Notes: generated by a model not told the origin, from the sequence alone. Shown: positions 1 through 9,505, counted from the first letter of the stretch. The stretch is 64,000 nt of DNA from SVTX01 sp045602385 (GCA_045602385.1 JAZSBL010000023.1:1-64000); one strand, 5' to 3'. Numbers and translations: made by a program.

Positions 1-1
1 A

Positions 2-76
2 GCCTCAATGGTCAAGCGATTAAGACGCTAGCCACTCACGCTGGAAACTCGGGTTCGATTGCCGGATGGGTCACCA
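2..76 (+). tRNA. tRNA-Glu-like gene (anticodon CTC), degenerate
   Basis: The segment follows the tRNA-Glu layout. It has a D arm GTC/GAC, an anticodon stem CTAGC/GCTGG, a TTCGATT T loop and an encoded CCA at 74-76, for 75 nt in all. The anticodon read from the loop CACTCAC is CTC (Glu). Several invariant features are broken: position 33 is A instead of U, pair 53-61 is G-G, and acceptor pairs 2-71 (C-T) and 7-66 (A-A) mismatch. I see a recognisable tRNA-Glu relative that is probably a pseudogene or a decoy. The gene begins one base inside the window, so it appears complete. A terminator follows directly. Confidence 0.55.
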
Positions 77-85
77 TAAAAAAAG

Positions 86-117
86 ACAGAAGCACATGGT
101 GCTTCTGTGTTTTTTTA
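86..117 (+). terminator. intrinsic terminator after the tRNA-like gene
   Basis: A 10-bp perfect stem (86-95 with 99-108) has a 3-nt loop and is followed by a run of T at 110-117. It lies ten bases after the CCA end, so it would end the tRNA-like transcript. Confidence 0.8.
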
Positions 118-131
118 TGCTAACTATATCA

Positions 132-241
132 CGAATCTGAACCCGCTTGCATCGCATTCGCGATGCAATTCGATTTGCGCCCAAAACTCTTTGGCTTAAA
201 ATACACGTTAGCGCAAATGAGGGTTCAGATTCCCGGATTCG
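132..241. repeat. nested inverted-repeat element
   Basis: AATCTGAACCC (134-144) is repeated inverted at 221-231. Inside are a 9-bp hairpin (147-155/160-168), an 8-bp inverted pair ATTTGCGC/GCGCAAAT (173-180/211-218) and a small CCAAA/TTTGG hairpin (181-194). The outer arm GGGTTCAGATT resembles a tRNA T arm. The fold suggests a structured RNA, a decayed tRNA or a short palindromic repeat. No promoter was recognised. Confidence 0.5.
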
Positions 242-247
242 CAACAA

Positions 248-279
248 AAGAAGGAGCAACCTTGTTGCTCCTTCTTTTT
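248..279. terminator. intrinsic terminator, probably serving the minus-strand sfp-hprK unit
   Basis: A 13-bp perfect stem (248-260/264-276) has a 3-nt loop. T follows on the plus side and A precedes it, so it could work on both strands. It sits just beyond the stop of the transferase gene. Confidence 0.75.
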
Positions 280-288
280 GCTATAAAA

Positions 289-927
289 TCAAACATTTAT
301 GTCGCCCAAACACGTTATTTCACAAGACTTTTCAAGGCAGACCGTCAGCGGGCTGCCGTCTGTTGAAAGCTCGCAAAAGTAAGCGTTATCGCGCTTATTG
401 TCGGGGTTTTTTTTCTCGTTTGCGATAAGCTCGGACAGGGGAGTGCCAAGCATCTTTGCGTATGCTTCTTTTCTTGTCCAGAGGCGCAGAAAGCTATCGG
501 TGTCTGCTTCAATGAACTGCTTCTCGTCCTCAGTGAAAAATCTTTTGGCGAGCTTGTCGGCTTTTTCGGGTGATATTTCTGCCGCTTCGACGTCAATTCC
601 AACATTGGATTCGTCGGATATTGCCGCTGCGGCATAGCCGTGCGAATGTGAAAGGGAAAACTCAATTTTAGAGTTTTTAAAGCGTGGCTTTCCGCTCTCG
701 TGCCTATCTAAAATCAGGTCGCGTGAGGGGATATTGGCTCTCTCCAAAAGCTCCGCAAGCAAAAGCAGGGCGCAGAGGCTTTCCTTGATGCTATCCTGAT
801 TTTTTCTTTTTTCTATCTCGCGGAAATATTCTTCGTTCTCCTTGCTCGGAAAGGCGTATTTGACCCTTGCCCACAGTGTGTCAAGCTTGGTGTCGGTCTT
901 TATTTCCGTATATGCTACAAGGGTCAT
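289..927 (-). CDS. Sfp-type 4'-phosphopantetheinyl transferase
   Basis: This 212-residue protein has the hallmarks of the Sfp/AcpT family, which moves 4'-phosphopantetheine from coenzyme A onto a serine of carrier proteins. Visible motifs are FSLSHSHG at about residues 90-97, GIDVE at 110-114 (magnesium-binding Asp and Glu) and WTRKEAYAK at 150-158. Length is normal for the group. The start codon overlaps the end of hprK by four bases, so the two are translationally coupled. The target carrier protein (fatty acid ACP or a secondary-metabolite carrier) cannot be told from the window. Confidence 0.85.
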   Translation of the reverse strand: MTLVAYTEIKTDTKLDTLWARVKYAFPSKENEEYFREIEKRKNQDSIKESLCALLLLAELLERANIPSRDLILDRHESGKPRFKNSKIEFSLSHSHGYAAAAISDESNVGIDVEAAEISPEKADKLAKRFFTEDEKQFIEADTDSFLRLWTRKEAYAKMLGTPLSELIANEKKNPDNKRDNAYFCELSTDGSPLTVCLEKSCEITCLGDINV

Positions 928-1859
928 TGCGTGATGCCCATCTGCTCCATAAGGCGCTTGTTGAATTCCTCTGCGGTATTATATCCCATTTTCTTCTGGC
1001 GGTGGTTCATTGCCGCGATCTCAAGGATGACTGCGAGGTTTCGTCCGGGCATTACGGGGATAGTCAGCGCGGGAACACGGTTGCCGAGGATGTCGACCTT
1101 TTCGTCGTCAAGGCCGAGTCTGTCGTACATCTTGTCCTTTATCCAATGCTCAAGATTGATAACAAGGTCTATCTTTTCGGTCTCCTTGACCGCTCCCATA
1201 CCGAAAATACGGCGGACGTCAACGATGCCGATGCCGCGAAGCTCAACGTAGTGCTTGATTATCGCGGGGGCTGAGCCGACGAGCGTTTTCGGGGAAACAC
1301 GCTTGATCTCAACCGCGTCATCTGCAATAAGACGGTGTCCTCTCTTTACAAGCTCGATCGCAGTCTCGCTCTTACCCACTCCGCTGTCGCCGAGGATAAG
1401 AAGACCCTCACCGTACACCTCTACAAGGACTCCGTGGCGGGTGATCCTGGGTGCGAGATGTGTGTTGAGCGAGCTGATTATTGCCGCCATAAAAGGGCTT
1501 GTTCTTTCCTTGGTTACAAACACGGGTATGCCTACCTCGCGCGCCTTTTCCTCAAGCTCCGGAAAGACTGTTAGGTTGCTTGTGAAAATAATAGCTACGG
1601 GCTTATGCTCTACGAAATCATAGATCTTCTTTTTCCTGTCGACCTCGTCAAGGCCGGAGAGAAAAGCGTGCTCGGCGTTACCGAGCAGGCTGATTCGATC
1701 CTGATCAAACACATCGTAAAATCCCGCCATTGCAAGGCCCGGACGCCAGACCTCCGGGGTGCTGATAAGTACTGATTCATAATTATCCGGAACGGTTACG
1801 CGCTCCAGGGAGAATTCCTTTTCTATTTGGGAAAGCGGTATTGTGTATTCTGATCTCAT
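924..1859 (-). CDS. hprK: HPr kinase/phosphorylase
   Basis: The 311-residue protein phosphorylates and dephosphorylates Ser46 of HPr and so controls carbon catabolite repression in Gram-positive bacteria. The Walker A motif GDSGVGKS is at residues 157-164. The downstream stretch around IADDAVEIK and the C-terminal LEIAAMNHR region match the family. Length is typical (about 310). A GGAGG-type ribosome site lies before the ATG. It forms an operon with the phosphopantetheinyl transferase. No HPr gene lies nearby. Confidence 0.95.
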   Translation of the reverse strand: MRSEYTIPLSQIEKEFSLERVTVPDNYESVLISTPEVWRPGLAMAGFYDVFDQDRISLLGNAEHAFLSGLDEVDRKKKIYDFVEHKPVAIIFTSNLTVFPELEEKAREVGIPVFVTKERTSPFMAAIISSLNTHLAPRITRHGVLVEVYGEGLLILGDSGVGKSETAIELVKRGHRLIADDAVEIKRVSPKTLVGSAPAIIKHYVELRGIGIVDVRRIFGMGAVKETEKIDLVINLEHWIKDKMYDRLGLDDEKVDILGNRVPALTIPVMPGRNLAVILEIAAMNHRQKKMGYNTAEEFNKRLMEQMGITQ

Positions 1860-1971
1860 TTTATACCTCCACTTTTTGCTCTTTGAGTATATTCTACCAC
1901 AAAAATAGAGGTTTGTACAGTATTATTTACAAAAAATAATTATAAAGATGATGCGCGTTATTCACGACGAA

Positions 1972-2000
1972 TTCACAAAATAGTGGTACAATAATATGAT
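1972..2000 (+). promoter_or_regulatory. possible SigA promoter for the 2071 gene
   Basis: TTCACA and TATGAT are separated by 17 bp, in the roughly 210-bp gap between two divergent genes. Both boxes are imperfect, so this is only a plausible assignment. Confidence 0.4.
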
Positions 2001-2070
2001 AAAATGGTCGTATTGTGTACCCTCGGTGCATTTTACGGGTCAAAAGAGATAAGCAGGGGTGGGAAATACA

Positions 2071-3210
2071 TTGGCAAAAAAAGAAATTTCAACCGTTACA
2101 AATAATACGGACGAAAAAAAGTCGGGGTTCGTTTGGACCGCTAAAAAGAAGATAGCCGCGGCTATAATAGGTGTAGGCACATTGGCTGTCATAGTTTTTC
2201 TGGTGCTTGTTTTTGTATTTGATCTCGGTCCTCTCCGCACGATCCCGAGAACAGAGGAGGAGGCAAGAGTGGTCGGACAGAGCGCCGATCACGACGTATA
2301 TTACGATGAGCTTCGTTATCTGACTCTGCTTTACCGCCAGGAGCTTGACGCCAAATACGGTAAATACGATACGCTCACCGCAGAGCAAAAGGCACAATAT
2401 GAAAAAGAGCTCGATGTGCTTGTTGCGGATGAGATCAAAAACAGCTACGTTATTCTCGCTCTTTGCGAGGAATACGGAATAAATACCGATTCCAAGGATG
2501 TGAAAAATCATGTGAAGGAATCATTAGAGGATCTTGTAGATGAGATCGGCGGCAGAGATGAATACAAGGAGTGGCTTATAGCGAACAACCTTACAGACGA
2601 GCTTGTAAGATTTATGTACAAGGTGGACTACCTTGAAGCCCTGCTTCTTGAGGAGCTTACCGTGAGCGGTGAGGTGGTAGAGTTTACACCTGCCAACCTT
2701 GATGATTTCGTATCCTTTGTTATGGAGGAGGAAATATACGCCAAGGTAATTCACGTCTATTACCCCCGACAGCACGATCTCTATGCGCAGAGAGGCACCA
2801 ATATGGAGATAGAGGTGAATGCCGCGCTTGACGCGTTGAGCGGCGCGAAGAACGATGAGGAAAGATACGGTGTCATGAAGAATCTGATAGGCAATTCTCC
2901 GTACGTGTTTGGTTATACGGTGGAGGGCCTTGGCTCATACATAACGTATGGACAGATGCACGGAGATTACGAGAAGGCGGCGTTCAAGCTTGAGGACTAC
3001 GGTGTCAGTGAGATCATAGAGCTTGAGGAGGGCTGTTATATCATAATGCGCCTGCCCAAGGAAAGGGACGAGGTCGCAAGAAAGGCCTACGAGCTTGTTG
3101 AGTATTACAGATATGCGGTTTTAAAGCAGCTTAAGGATGCAAAGCATAACAGTATTACCTTTGAAGGAAACGAGTTCTTTGACGGCTTGCGTCTTATCGA
3201 TATAAAGTAA
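2071..3210 (+). CDS. membrane-anchored SurA/PrsA-like foldase
   Basis: A 379-residue protein with a short basic cytoplasmic tail and one membrane helix near residues 25-50. A charged, helical extracytoplasmic region follows that resembles the N-terminal domain of SurA/PpiC-type peptidyl-prolyl isomerases. A weak PpiC-like segment (IYAKVIHVYYPR onward) comes next. I infer a role in folding exported proteins. I chose a TTG start at 2071 because GGGGTGGG lies seven bases upstream; an in-frame GTG at 2059 has no clear ribosome site. The gene is followed after 34 bp by another membrane-anchored protein in the same direction. Confidence 0.6.
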   Translation: MAKKEISTVTNNTDEKKSGFVWTAKKKIAAAIIGVGTLAVIVFLVLVFVFDLGPLRTIPRTEEEARVVGQSADHDVYYDELRYLTLLYRQELDAKYGKYDTLTAEQKAQYEKELDVLVADEIKNSYVILALCEEYGINTDSKDVKNHVKESLEDLVDEIGGRDEYKEWLIANNLTDELVRFMYKVDYLEALLLEELTVSGEVVEFTPANLDDFVSFVMEEEIYAKVIHVYYPRQHDLYAQRGTNMEIEVNAALDALSGAKNDEERYGVMKNLIGNSPYVFGYTVEGLGSYITYGQMHGDYEKAAFKLEDYGVSEIIELEEGCYIIMRLPKERDEVARKAYELVEYYRYAVLKQLKDAKHNSITFEGNEFFDGLRLIDIK

Positions 3211-3244
3211 CGGGTAAACCATAAATAACGGAGGAGGAGCGAAA

Positions 3245-4195
3245 ATGGCAAGGCACAGAATAAGAAAATATTCGCGCAGGACCAGGTCGCAATATAAAAA
3301 AAGCCGCGCGCCGATAGTTTTGTCGGTTATTGCGTTTTTGCTCCTTTCGGTAATAATTTCGGTGGCTATAGGTATCGGTCTTTCAAAGCGGGTCGAGGAT
3401 GCCGGAAATTCAGACAAGATTTTCGATCTTGAAAAGGTTGAGTACAAGTCGGGTAACAAAACGGTAAGCGGAGTGGAGGCTTATCATTTTCCCAAGGGCT
3501 CGGATGCCGCAAGCTACGTTGCCCAGGATATAAACGATCTTTCAGTTTGCGTAAGACACAAGAACGGCGATCTTGATTATTATTTTGAGGTTGCCGAGCA
3601 ATACGGCCTTGACAACATGGATGCAAGCTACTCCTTTGCAACGCTTTGTCAAAACACGCATAACGCGGGGGGCCGCGTCTGCGCGTACCTTTACATAGGT
3701 GCGTTTCAAATAAAGGACGTCTATCAAAGAGAGATCCGCAAGGCGTACGAGATAGCGCTTATACACGAGATGGCTATGTCGGGAGCGGACGATATACTGT
3801 TATTGGGGCTGGACGTAACTACCGACAACATCTCAGAGATTGAGAGCTTTGTGGCAAGAGCGGCGACAGCGGCGGAGAAAACTCCCCTTGGCGTTGCGGT
3901 AAGCGTTGACACGGTAGCGCAAAACGACAGCGAGGTGTATCTGGCGGCAAGACTCAGATCAGCCTGCGATTATCTTGCGCTTGATCTTACCTTCCTCACT
4001 ATGACCGACGCGGAAAGCATGGGGGCAGACGAGGCGGGTAACAGACTGCCAAGTCGGCTTGAGACGATGCTTATCGATCACAAGTATTATATAGAACAAT
4101 ACCCGATGAGGGTAATTTTGGCAAAGTTTCACTCAAAGCTGTATATTCCGACGCTTGCCCTCGGTATAACCGATATGCAGATAGTCGAAGAATGA
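3245..4195 (+). CDS. membrane-anchored protein of unknown function
   Basis: The 316-residue product starts with a very basic stretch (about 20 residues), then one membrane helix near residues 24-45. The rest is a soluble domain with alternating strands and helices (for example VCAYLYIGAF, DDILLLGLDV, PLGVAVSVD, YLALDLTFL) that reads like a TIM barrel, perhaps a glycoside-hydrolase-like fold. I recognise no catalytic motif. GGAGGAGC precedes the ATG. It is probably co-transcribed with the foldase-like gene upstream and acts outside the membrane. Confidence 0.6.
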   Translation: MARHRIRKYSRRTRSQYKKSRAPIVLSVIAFLLLSVIISVAIGIGLSKRVEDAGNSDKIFDLEKVEYKSGNKTVSGVEAYHFPKGSDAASYVAQDINDLSVCVRHKNGDLDYYFEVAEQYGLDNMDASYSFATLCQNTHNAGGRVCAYLYIGAFQIKDVYQREIRKAYEIALIHEMAMSGADDILLLGLDVTTDNISEIESFVARAATAAEKTPLGVAVSVDTVAQNDSEVYLAARLRSACDYLALDLTFLTMTDAESMGADEAGNRLPSRLETMLIDHKYYIEQYPMRVILAKFHSKLYIPTLALGITDMQIVEE

Positions 4196-4324
4196 CAAAA
4201 GCAATAAAAATTTAAGAAATCCTTGAAAGAAAAAAAGTAAATATAGAATTATTAGCGTATATTATACATTATCAGGTCAAAAACACATTATGCGGTCATG
4301 CGTAGCCGCAGGAAGGGAGGGCAG

Positions 4325-6082
4325 ATGAGATTTTCAAGGGATCTTGTTGAGGAGATCCGCGCGCGGAACGATATTGTTGAGCTTATCGGAATGTACGTGA
4401 ATCTTAAAAGAGCGGGCTCTAATTTTTCCGGTCTCTGCCCGTACCACAGTGAGAAATCACCGTCATTCACCGTGTTTCCCGCAACGCAATCCTTCTACTG
4501 CTTCGGATGCGGAGCCGGAGGCGACGCGATAACATTTGCAATGCGCTCCGAGAACCTTGATTATCCCGCCGCGGTCGAATTCCTTGCAAAAAGAGCCGGA
4601 ATAACGATCCCGACCGATGAGCAGGAGGAGAGAGGAATGAGCCGCCAGAGAGTTTACGAGATGAATCTCGCGGCTGCCAAATATTTCCGAGGCTGTCTTT
4701 TCGACGCGAACGCAGGAAAAGTCGGGCTTGAGTACCTTATGGGAAAGAGAAGGCTCTCTCCTGCGATAATAAAGCGATTCGGTCTTGGCTTTGCGCCAAA
4801 CGGATTCAGCGGGCTTACCGACCATATGAAGAAGCTTGGATTTACCGAGGAGGAGCTGATTACCGGATTCCTCTGCGGAAAGAGTCAGAAGTCTGGCAGG
4901 GCGTACGATTATTTCAGAAACAGAGTTATTTTCCCGATCATTAACACGTCGGGTGACATTATAGGATTCGGCGGCAGAGTTATGGACGACTCAAAGCCGA
5001 AATATCTTAACTCGTCCGATACCCCGGGATTTAAAAAGAGCAGAAATCTTTTCGCGCTGAACTATGCAAAGAATCATTGCGCGGAGAGGTTGATACTTTG
5101 CGAGGGCTATATGGACGTGATTGCCTGCCACGCCGCAGGATTTGAAAATGCGGTGGCGACGCTTGGCACTGCACTGACCAGTGAGCAGGCAAGGCTTATG
5201 GCAAAGCATACAAAAGAGGTGCTTATCGCATACGACTCCGACGAGGCGGGACAAAACGCCACGAGAAAGGCGATAAGGATGCTCTCTGAGGTCGGGCTTG
5301 AGGTTCGCGTGCTACATATGGAGGGCGCGAAGGATCCCGACGAGTACATCAAAAAATACGGTGCGGATGCCTTCAGGGCCTTACTTGATGCCGGAAAGAC
5401 CGGTTTCGAGTTTAAGCTTGACGCGACGCTCCGAAAGCATGACGTTACGACACCCGACGGCAAGATCAAGGCCTCGCGTGAGCTTTGCGACTACATTGCA
5501 GAGGTTCATTCCGGGGTTGAGCGTGAGGTCTATATCTCCATTACCGCAAAGCGACTTGGTCTTAGCGAGGACGGAATTAAAAACGACGTCGCGAGCATTC
5601 GCAAAAAGAAGATGGTAGAGTACAATGCCGGCATCTCAAGGCAGGCGAGAAACGAAGCCATGGGAATCGGCGACAGGATAAATTCGGACGGCATAAAGAA
5701 CATCAAGGCGCGCACGGCGGAGGAGACGATAATAGGTCTGATGCTTCTCTTCGAGGAGTACCGCTCTGCGGTAGTGGCGAAAAAGGTCGAGCTTGAGCCC
5801 GAGCATTTCTTCTCTGATTTTCACCGAAGAGTGTTTGAGCAGGTGTGTATGCTGGAGGCCGACGGTGAATATGATTTTTCACTGCTTGGTCAATTCTTCT
5901 CGCCTGAGGAGATGGGAAGGCTTGAGGGGCTTGTTCAAAAGAGAAGGGAGCTTACCGAAAACGGACTTGACGTTTTGCGAGGATGCGCGGAGACGCTGAG
6001 GAACGAAAAAAAGCTTTCCGGACAAGAAACAATTGACACAATACGTCTTTTGCTTGAAAAAAAGCGAGAGGCAAGAAAATAA
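4325..6082 (+). CDS. dnaG: DNA primase
   Basis: A 585-residue primase that makes RNA primers at the replication fork. The N-terminal CHC2 zinc finger is visible as C38, H41, C59 and C62. The Toprim domain carries LILCEGYMDVIA and IAYDSDEAG with the metal-binding acidic residues. A helical C-terminal domain should bind the replicative helicase. I place the start at 4325, preceded by GGAAGGGAGGG; an in-frame ATG at 4298 lies upstream of that site. It is followed 41 bp later by rpoD, the usual primase-sigma pairing. Confidence 0.95.
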   Translation: MRFSRDLVEEIRARNDIVELIGMYVNLKRAGSNFSGLCPYHSEKSPSFTVFPATQSFYCFGCGAGGDAITFAMRSENLDYPAAVEFLAKRAGITIPTDEQEERGMSRQRVYEMNLAAAKYFRGCLFDANAGKVGLEYLMGKRRLSPAIIKRFGLGFAPNGFSGLTDHMKKLGFTEEELITGFLCGKSQKSGRAYDYFRNRVIFPIINTSGDIIGFGGRVMDDSKPKYLNSSDTPGFKKSRNLFALNYAKNHCAERLILCEGYMDVIACHAAGFENAVATLGTALTSEQARLMAKHTKEVLIAYDSDEAGQNATRKAIRMLSEVGLEVRVLHMEGAKDPDEYIKKYGADAFRALLDAGKTGFEFKLDATLRKHDVTTPDGKIKASRELCDYIAEVHSGVEREVYISITAKRLGLSEDGIKNDVASIRKKKMVEYNAGISRQARNEAMGIGDRINSDGIKNIKARTAEETIIGLMLLFEEYRSAVVAKKVELEPEHFFSDFHRRVFEQVCMLEADGEYDFSLLGQFFSPEEMGRLEGLVQKRRELTENGLDVLRGCAETLRNEKKLSGQETIDTIRLLLEKKREARK

Positions 6083-6122
6083 AAAATACAGCAATCCCGA
6101 AAGACGGGAAACGGAGGATAAA

Positions 6123-7259
6123 ATGAAGGACGATATTATGGAGATGGAGGGCGTTGCGGTTGAGGCGCGCAACGCGAGTGACGCAAAGAAGGTTGAGGAC
6201 CTTATCGAAAAGAGCAAGAGCGGCGGACTTTCTCACGATGATTTCGATCAGGCCCTTGAAGAGATGGATTATGATATCGACGAGCTTGACAAGCTTTGCG
6301 ATGCTCTTGAGAACGATGGCGTAGAAATTGAAGGAAGTATTTCCACCGCAGAGCTTGAGGAGATCCAAAAGGAGGTCTCAAAGTTTGAAAACTCTGCAAA
6401 CATGGAGAAGATCCTTGAGCAGGAGGGCGTTACCATTGACGACCCCGTACGTCAGTACCTTAAGGAGATCGGTCGCATACCGCTTCTTGACGGTGAGCGC
6501 GAAAAGGAGCTTGCCGAAAGAATGATGAACGGCGACGAGGATGCCAAGGGAATCCTTGTTGAGTCCAACCTCAGACTCGTTGTTTCTATCGCGAAGAAAT
6601 ATCTCGGTCGCGGGATGTACTTCCTTGATCTTATCCAGGAGGGTAACCTCGGACTTATGAAGGCGGTAGAGAAGTTTGATTACACAAAGGGATATAAATT
6701 CTCGACATATGCGACATGGTGGATCAGACAGGCTATAACAAGAGCTATTGCCGATCAGGCAAGGACTATCCGTATTCCCGTACACATGGTTGAGACCATT
6801 CACAAGGTTACAAAGTACTCTCGCCAGATGCTCCAGGAGCTTGGACGTGAGCCTACCGCAGAGGAGATCGGCGAGAAGATCGGTCTCAGCGCGGACAGAG
6901 TTCGCGAGATACTCAAGATTTCCCAGGATCCCGTATCTCTGGAGACTCCTATCGGTGAGGAGGAGGGCAGCCACCTTGGCGATTTCATTCCCGACGACGA
7001 TACTCCCTCGCCTGCTGATGCGGCGGCATCTACTATTCTCCGCGAGGTCATTGAGCGTGAGCTTCATACTCTGACTCCCCGTGAGGAGCACGTTATCAAG
7101 CTCCGCTTCGGACTTTACGACGGACGTAACCGCACTCTTGAGGAGGTCGGCAAGGAGTTTGATATTACCCGTGAGCGTATTCGTCAGATCGAGGCAAAGG
7201 CGCTTCGCAAGCTCCGCCACCCCAGCCGCGCGAGACATCTTCGCGGATTCCTTGATTAA
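6123..7259 (+). CDS. rpoD: primary RNA polymerase sigma factor (SigA/RpoD)
   Basis: The 378-residue protein directs RNA polymerase to housekeeping promoters. Region 1.2 (DPVRQYLKEIG), region 2 (IAKKYLGRGMYFLDLIQEGN and FSTYATWWIRQAI), region 3, and region 4 with its helix-turn-helix (ITRERIRQIEAKALRKLRHP) are all present. I chose the ATG at 6123 because CGGAGG lies eight bases upstream; the longer frame into dnaG has no ribosome site. The numerous TTGACA-17-TATAAT promoters in this window fit its specificity. Confidence 0.97.
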   Translation: MKDDIMEMEGVAVEARNASDAKKVEDLIEKSKSGGLSHDDFDQALEEMDYDIDELDKLCDALENDGVEIEGSISTAELEEIQKEVSKFENSANMEKILEQEGVTIDDPVRQYLKEIGRIPLLDGEREKELAERMMNGDEDAKGILVESNLRLVVSIAKKYLGRGMYFLDLIQEGNLGLMKAVEKFDYTKGYKFSTYATWWIRQAITRAIADQARTIRIPVHMVETIHKVTKYSRQMLQELGREPTAEEIGEKIGLSADRVREILKISQDPVSLETPIGEEEGSHLGDFIPDDDTPSPADAAASTILREVIERELHTLTPREEHVIKLRFGLYDGRNRTLEEVGKEFDITRERIRQIEAKALRKLRHPSRARHLRGFLD

Positions 7260-7296
7260 TAAATTGTAAATATTGGTCCGTTGGGCATATATCTGC

Positions 7297-7325
7297 TTGA
7301 CAGAAATGCCTATTTAATGTAAAAT
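7297..7325 (+). promoter_or_regulatory. SigA promoter for the solute-binding lipoprotein gene
   Basis: A perfect TTGACA is followed by a 17-bp spacer and TAAAAT. It lies 60 bp upstream of the gene's start and shows the gene is transcribed separately from rpoD. Confidence 0.8.
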
Positions 7326-7384
7326 AAAGATTAGCAGTTTTTCATCCCGTAGGGATGAGGAACACGATACACATGGAGGTTCTA

Positions 7385-9505
7385 ATGATGAAGAGATTGC
7401 TTTGTCTTCTTTTGGCTTTGATAATGCTGCTTTCGCTTGTGCTTACCTCATGCGGAGAGACAGAAAAAACGACTGATCCTACCGATGAAGAGTCTGTTGA
7501 GGCGGATGTAGATACAAATACCGGCGCCAAGACCATTACGCTTAGAATTATCAGCGAAAAAGAAGTATGCAATAATGCTGACGAGCTTGCCGCTTACCTC
7601 AAGGATGAGTGCGGTGGCGACACCGAAAGTCAGAAATACAAGGATATGCTTGCTACGATGAAGGCATATCAGGCGGTAGAGGACGAGATATCCAAGAAGA
7701 CCAAGTCTGATTACAAAACGAACGTTGATATTCTTTTCTATACCGAGGATGAGTACGAGGAGCTTCTTGAAAAGTCTATGGCTGACTACGCTCTTGAACA
7801 GAAAAATGCAGAAAGAGCAGAGAGAGCGCTTGAATATTACGTAAAGGAATATCGCGCGTGGATGACGGCTCAGGGCTATTCGGCGGATGAATTCCCCGAT
7901 TCAGCAATTACCAATGCCTTCTATAAGGAATATCCTGAGTACGAGGCGTATAGAAATGCATCGGGCAAGGTCACTGACACAGAGGATACTTACGTAACTA
8001 ACGAGCTTGGCATAAAGGAGCTCGTTTACCCCGAGGCGGGAAAAAATCAGCTTGACATCATTTACATTTCCGGATACGATATGTATAGCAAGTACGTTGA
8101 GAATGAGTGGGTCGCTCCTCTTAACAGCTATATCTCAACAACCGGACTTCCCCTTACATACAACATCTCTCCTACACTTCTTGAGGGTGTAAAGGTTAAC
8201 GGCGAGACATACGCAATTCCCAACAACGTACAGATCGGTGAGTACACCTACATGCTTATTGACAAGGATCTTGCGGACCAATACAGTCACACATATAAGT
8301 CATTTGGTACGATCGCAGACTGCGGTGAGTTCGCGAACGATATAGCCGTAAATGAGCCCGACATTCTTCCCATAGATTCGACATTCGATGAGTGCATGAG
8401 CCTCTTTGTATGGTATTGGAACATCGACTTTACCGAGAACAAGGAAACCGGAAGAAGCGATTACACGATCGGCGATAGCACAAAGTTTTCGATCCTTGGT
8501 AAGTTTTACAGCGATCCCTCTAAGGTTGGCAGAGGAAGCATTGATCTTGGATTCGAAAGCCTTTTTGCTAACGCAGAGTACCGCGAGACACTTCGTATTC
8601 TCAGGGGATACGAGATCGATGGATTCTACAACAAGGGCGACGAGGAAACCAGAACCGAGTCTGCAGCTATATCCTTCACAACCGGCGGATACGAAATGTA
8701 CAAAAATGCCTTCTTTGACGAGGACGGCAACAAGAAGAAGGAAACAAATGCCGATTACGGTGTATACACCGATGAGGACAACAAGCAGTATTATCTTTAC
8801 ATTGCAAAATATCCCCAGGCGGGTGACGACGAGCTTTACGGAAACATGTTTGCTGTTTCCGCAAGCTCCAAGAACACTCAGGCTTGCATGGAAGTGATCA
8901 CACTTCTTAATACAGATTCCACGGTTAGAAATCTTCTTCAGTACGGAATCAAGCAGGGCGAGCACAGCGACGGGCAGACTCCCAACTACACCATTGATGA
9001 GGAGACAGGAGTTCTCAGAAGACTCAACGACCTTTACATGATGAAGATCGAAAGAACCGGAAACTGCTTTATTGCATATCCTGAGGAAGGCCTTGCTCCC
9101 GACTATTGGGAAAACGCCAAGATGCAGAATAATGATGCATTGATCGATCCTTTGATGGGATTTGATTTCAATGAGCGACTTGCGGAATACGGATCCTCGC
9201 TTGACGACCGCCAGCTTGCGTTGTGCGCGCAGGTCAGTAGCGAGAAGTGGGACCTTATAGCCGGAACCGAGGATAAATCGATCCTTAAGAGATTACTTGC
9301 CTCCGACGGTGAGCTTGCGACCACCTTCTCAAAGAATTTGTATGCTGTAGGCGATGAAAGCATCAAGCTCGACAAGATGACAAACAAGAATTATGATCCC
9401 AGCACCGGCGGAGTAGACGGAGCTGCGGATGAGGGCGGAGAGTCACCTTACACCATTTACTATAAGTGGATGACTGCATTTAACTATCTGCCTCCCGTAG
9501 AATAA
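7385..9505 (+). CDS. large extracellular solute-binding lipoprotein
   Basis: A 706-residue exported lipoprotein. The signal sequence ends in the lipobox LTSC, so the mature protein is anchored through its cysteine. The length and the mixed alpha/beta sequence rich in aromatic and acidic residues fit the large ABC sugar- or peptide-binding proteins common in Clostridia. No permease or ATPase gene lies beside it, so its partner must be elsewhere. Two ATG codons (7385, 7388) follow GGAGG; either may start translation. The gene has its own strong promoter and ends at a hairpin. The substrate is unknown. Confidence 0.75.
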   Translation: MMKRLLCLLLALIMLLSLVLTSCGETEKTTDPTDEESVEADVDTNTGAKTITLRIISEKEVCNNADELAAYLKDECGGDTESQKYKDMLATMKAYQAVEDEISKKTKSDYKTNVDILFYTEDEYEELLEKSMADYALEQKNAERAERALEYYVKEYRAWMTAQGYSADEFPDSAITNAFYKEYPEYEAYRNASGKVTDTEDTYVTNELGIKELVYPEAGKNQLDIIYISGYDMYSKYVENEWVAPLNSYISTTGLPLTYNISPTLLEGVKVNGETYAIPNNVQIGEYTYMLIDKDLADQYSHTYKSFGTIADCGEFANDIAVNEPDILPIDSTFDECMSLFVWYWNIDFTENKETGRSDYTIGDSTKFSILGKFYSDPSKVGRGSIDLGFESLFANAEYRETLRILRGYEIDGFYNKGDEETRTESAAISFTTGGYEMYKNAFFDEDGNKKKETNADYGVYTDEDNKQYYLYIAKYPQAGDDELYGNMFAVSASSKNTQACMEVITLLNTDSTVRNLLQYGIKQGEHSDGQTPNYTIDEETGVLRRLNDLYMMKIERTGNCFIAYPEEGLAPDYWENAKMQNNDALIDPLMGFDFNERLAEYGSSLDDRQLALCAQVSSEKWDLIAGTEDKSILKRLLASDGELATTFSKNLYAVGDESIKLDKMTNKNYDPSTGGVDGAADEGGESPYTIYYKWMTAFNYLPPVE

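Noticed and set aside
289..927. Holo-ACP synthase AcpS
   Set aside because: The length (212 residues) and the WTRKEAYAK layout fit the Sfp group, not the roughly 120-residue AcpS group.
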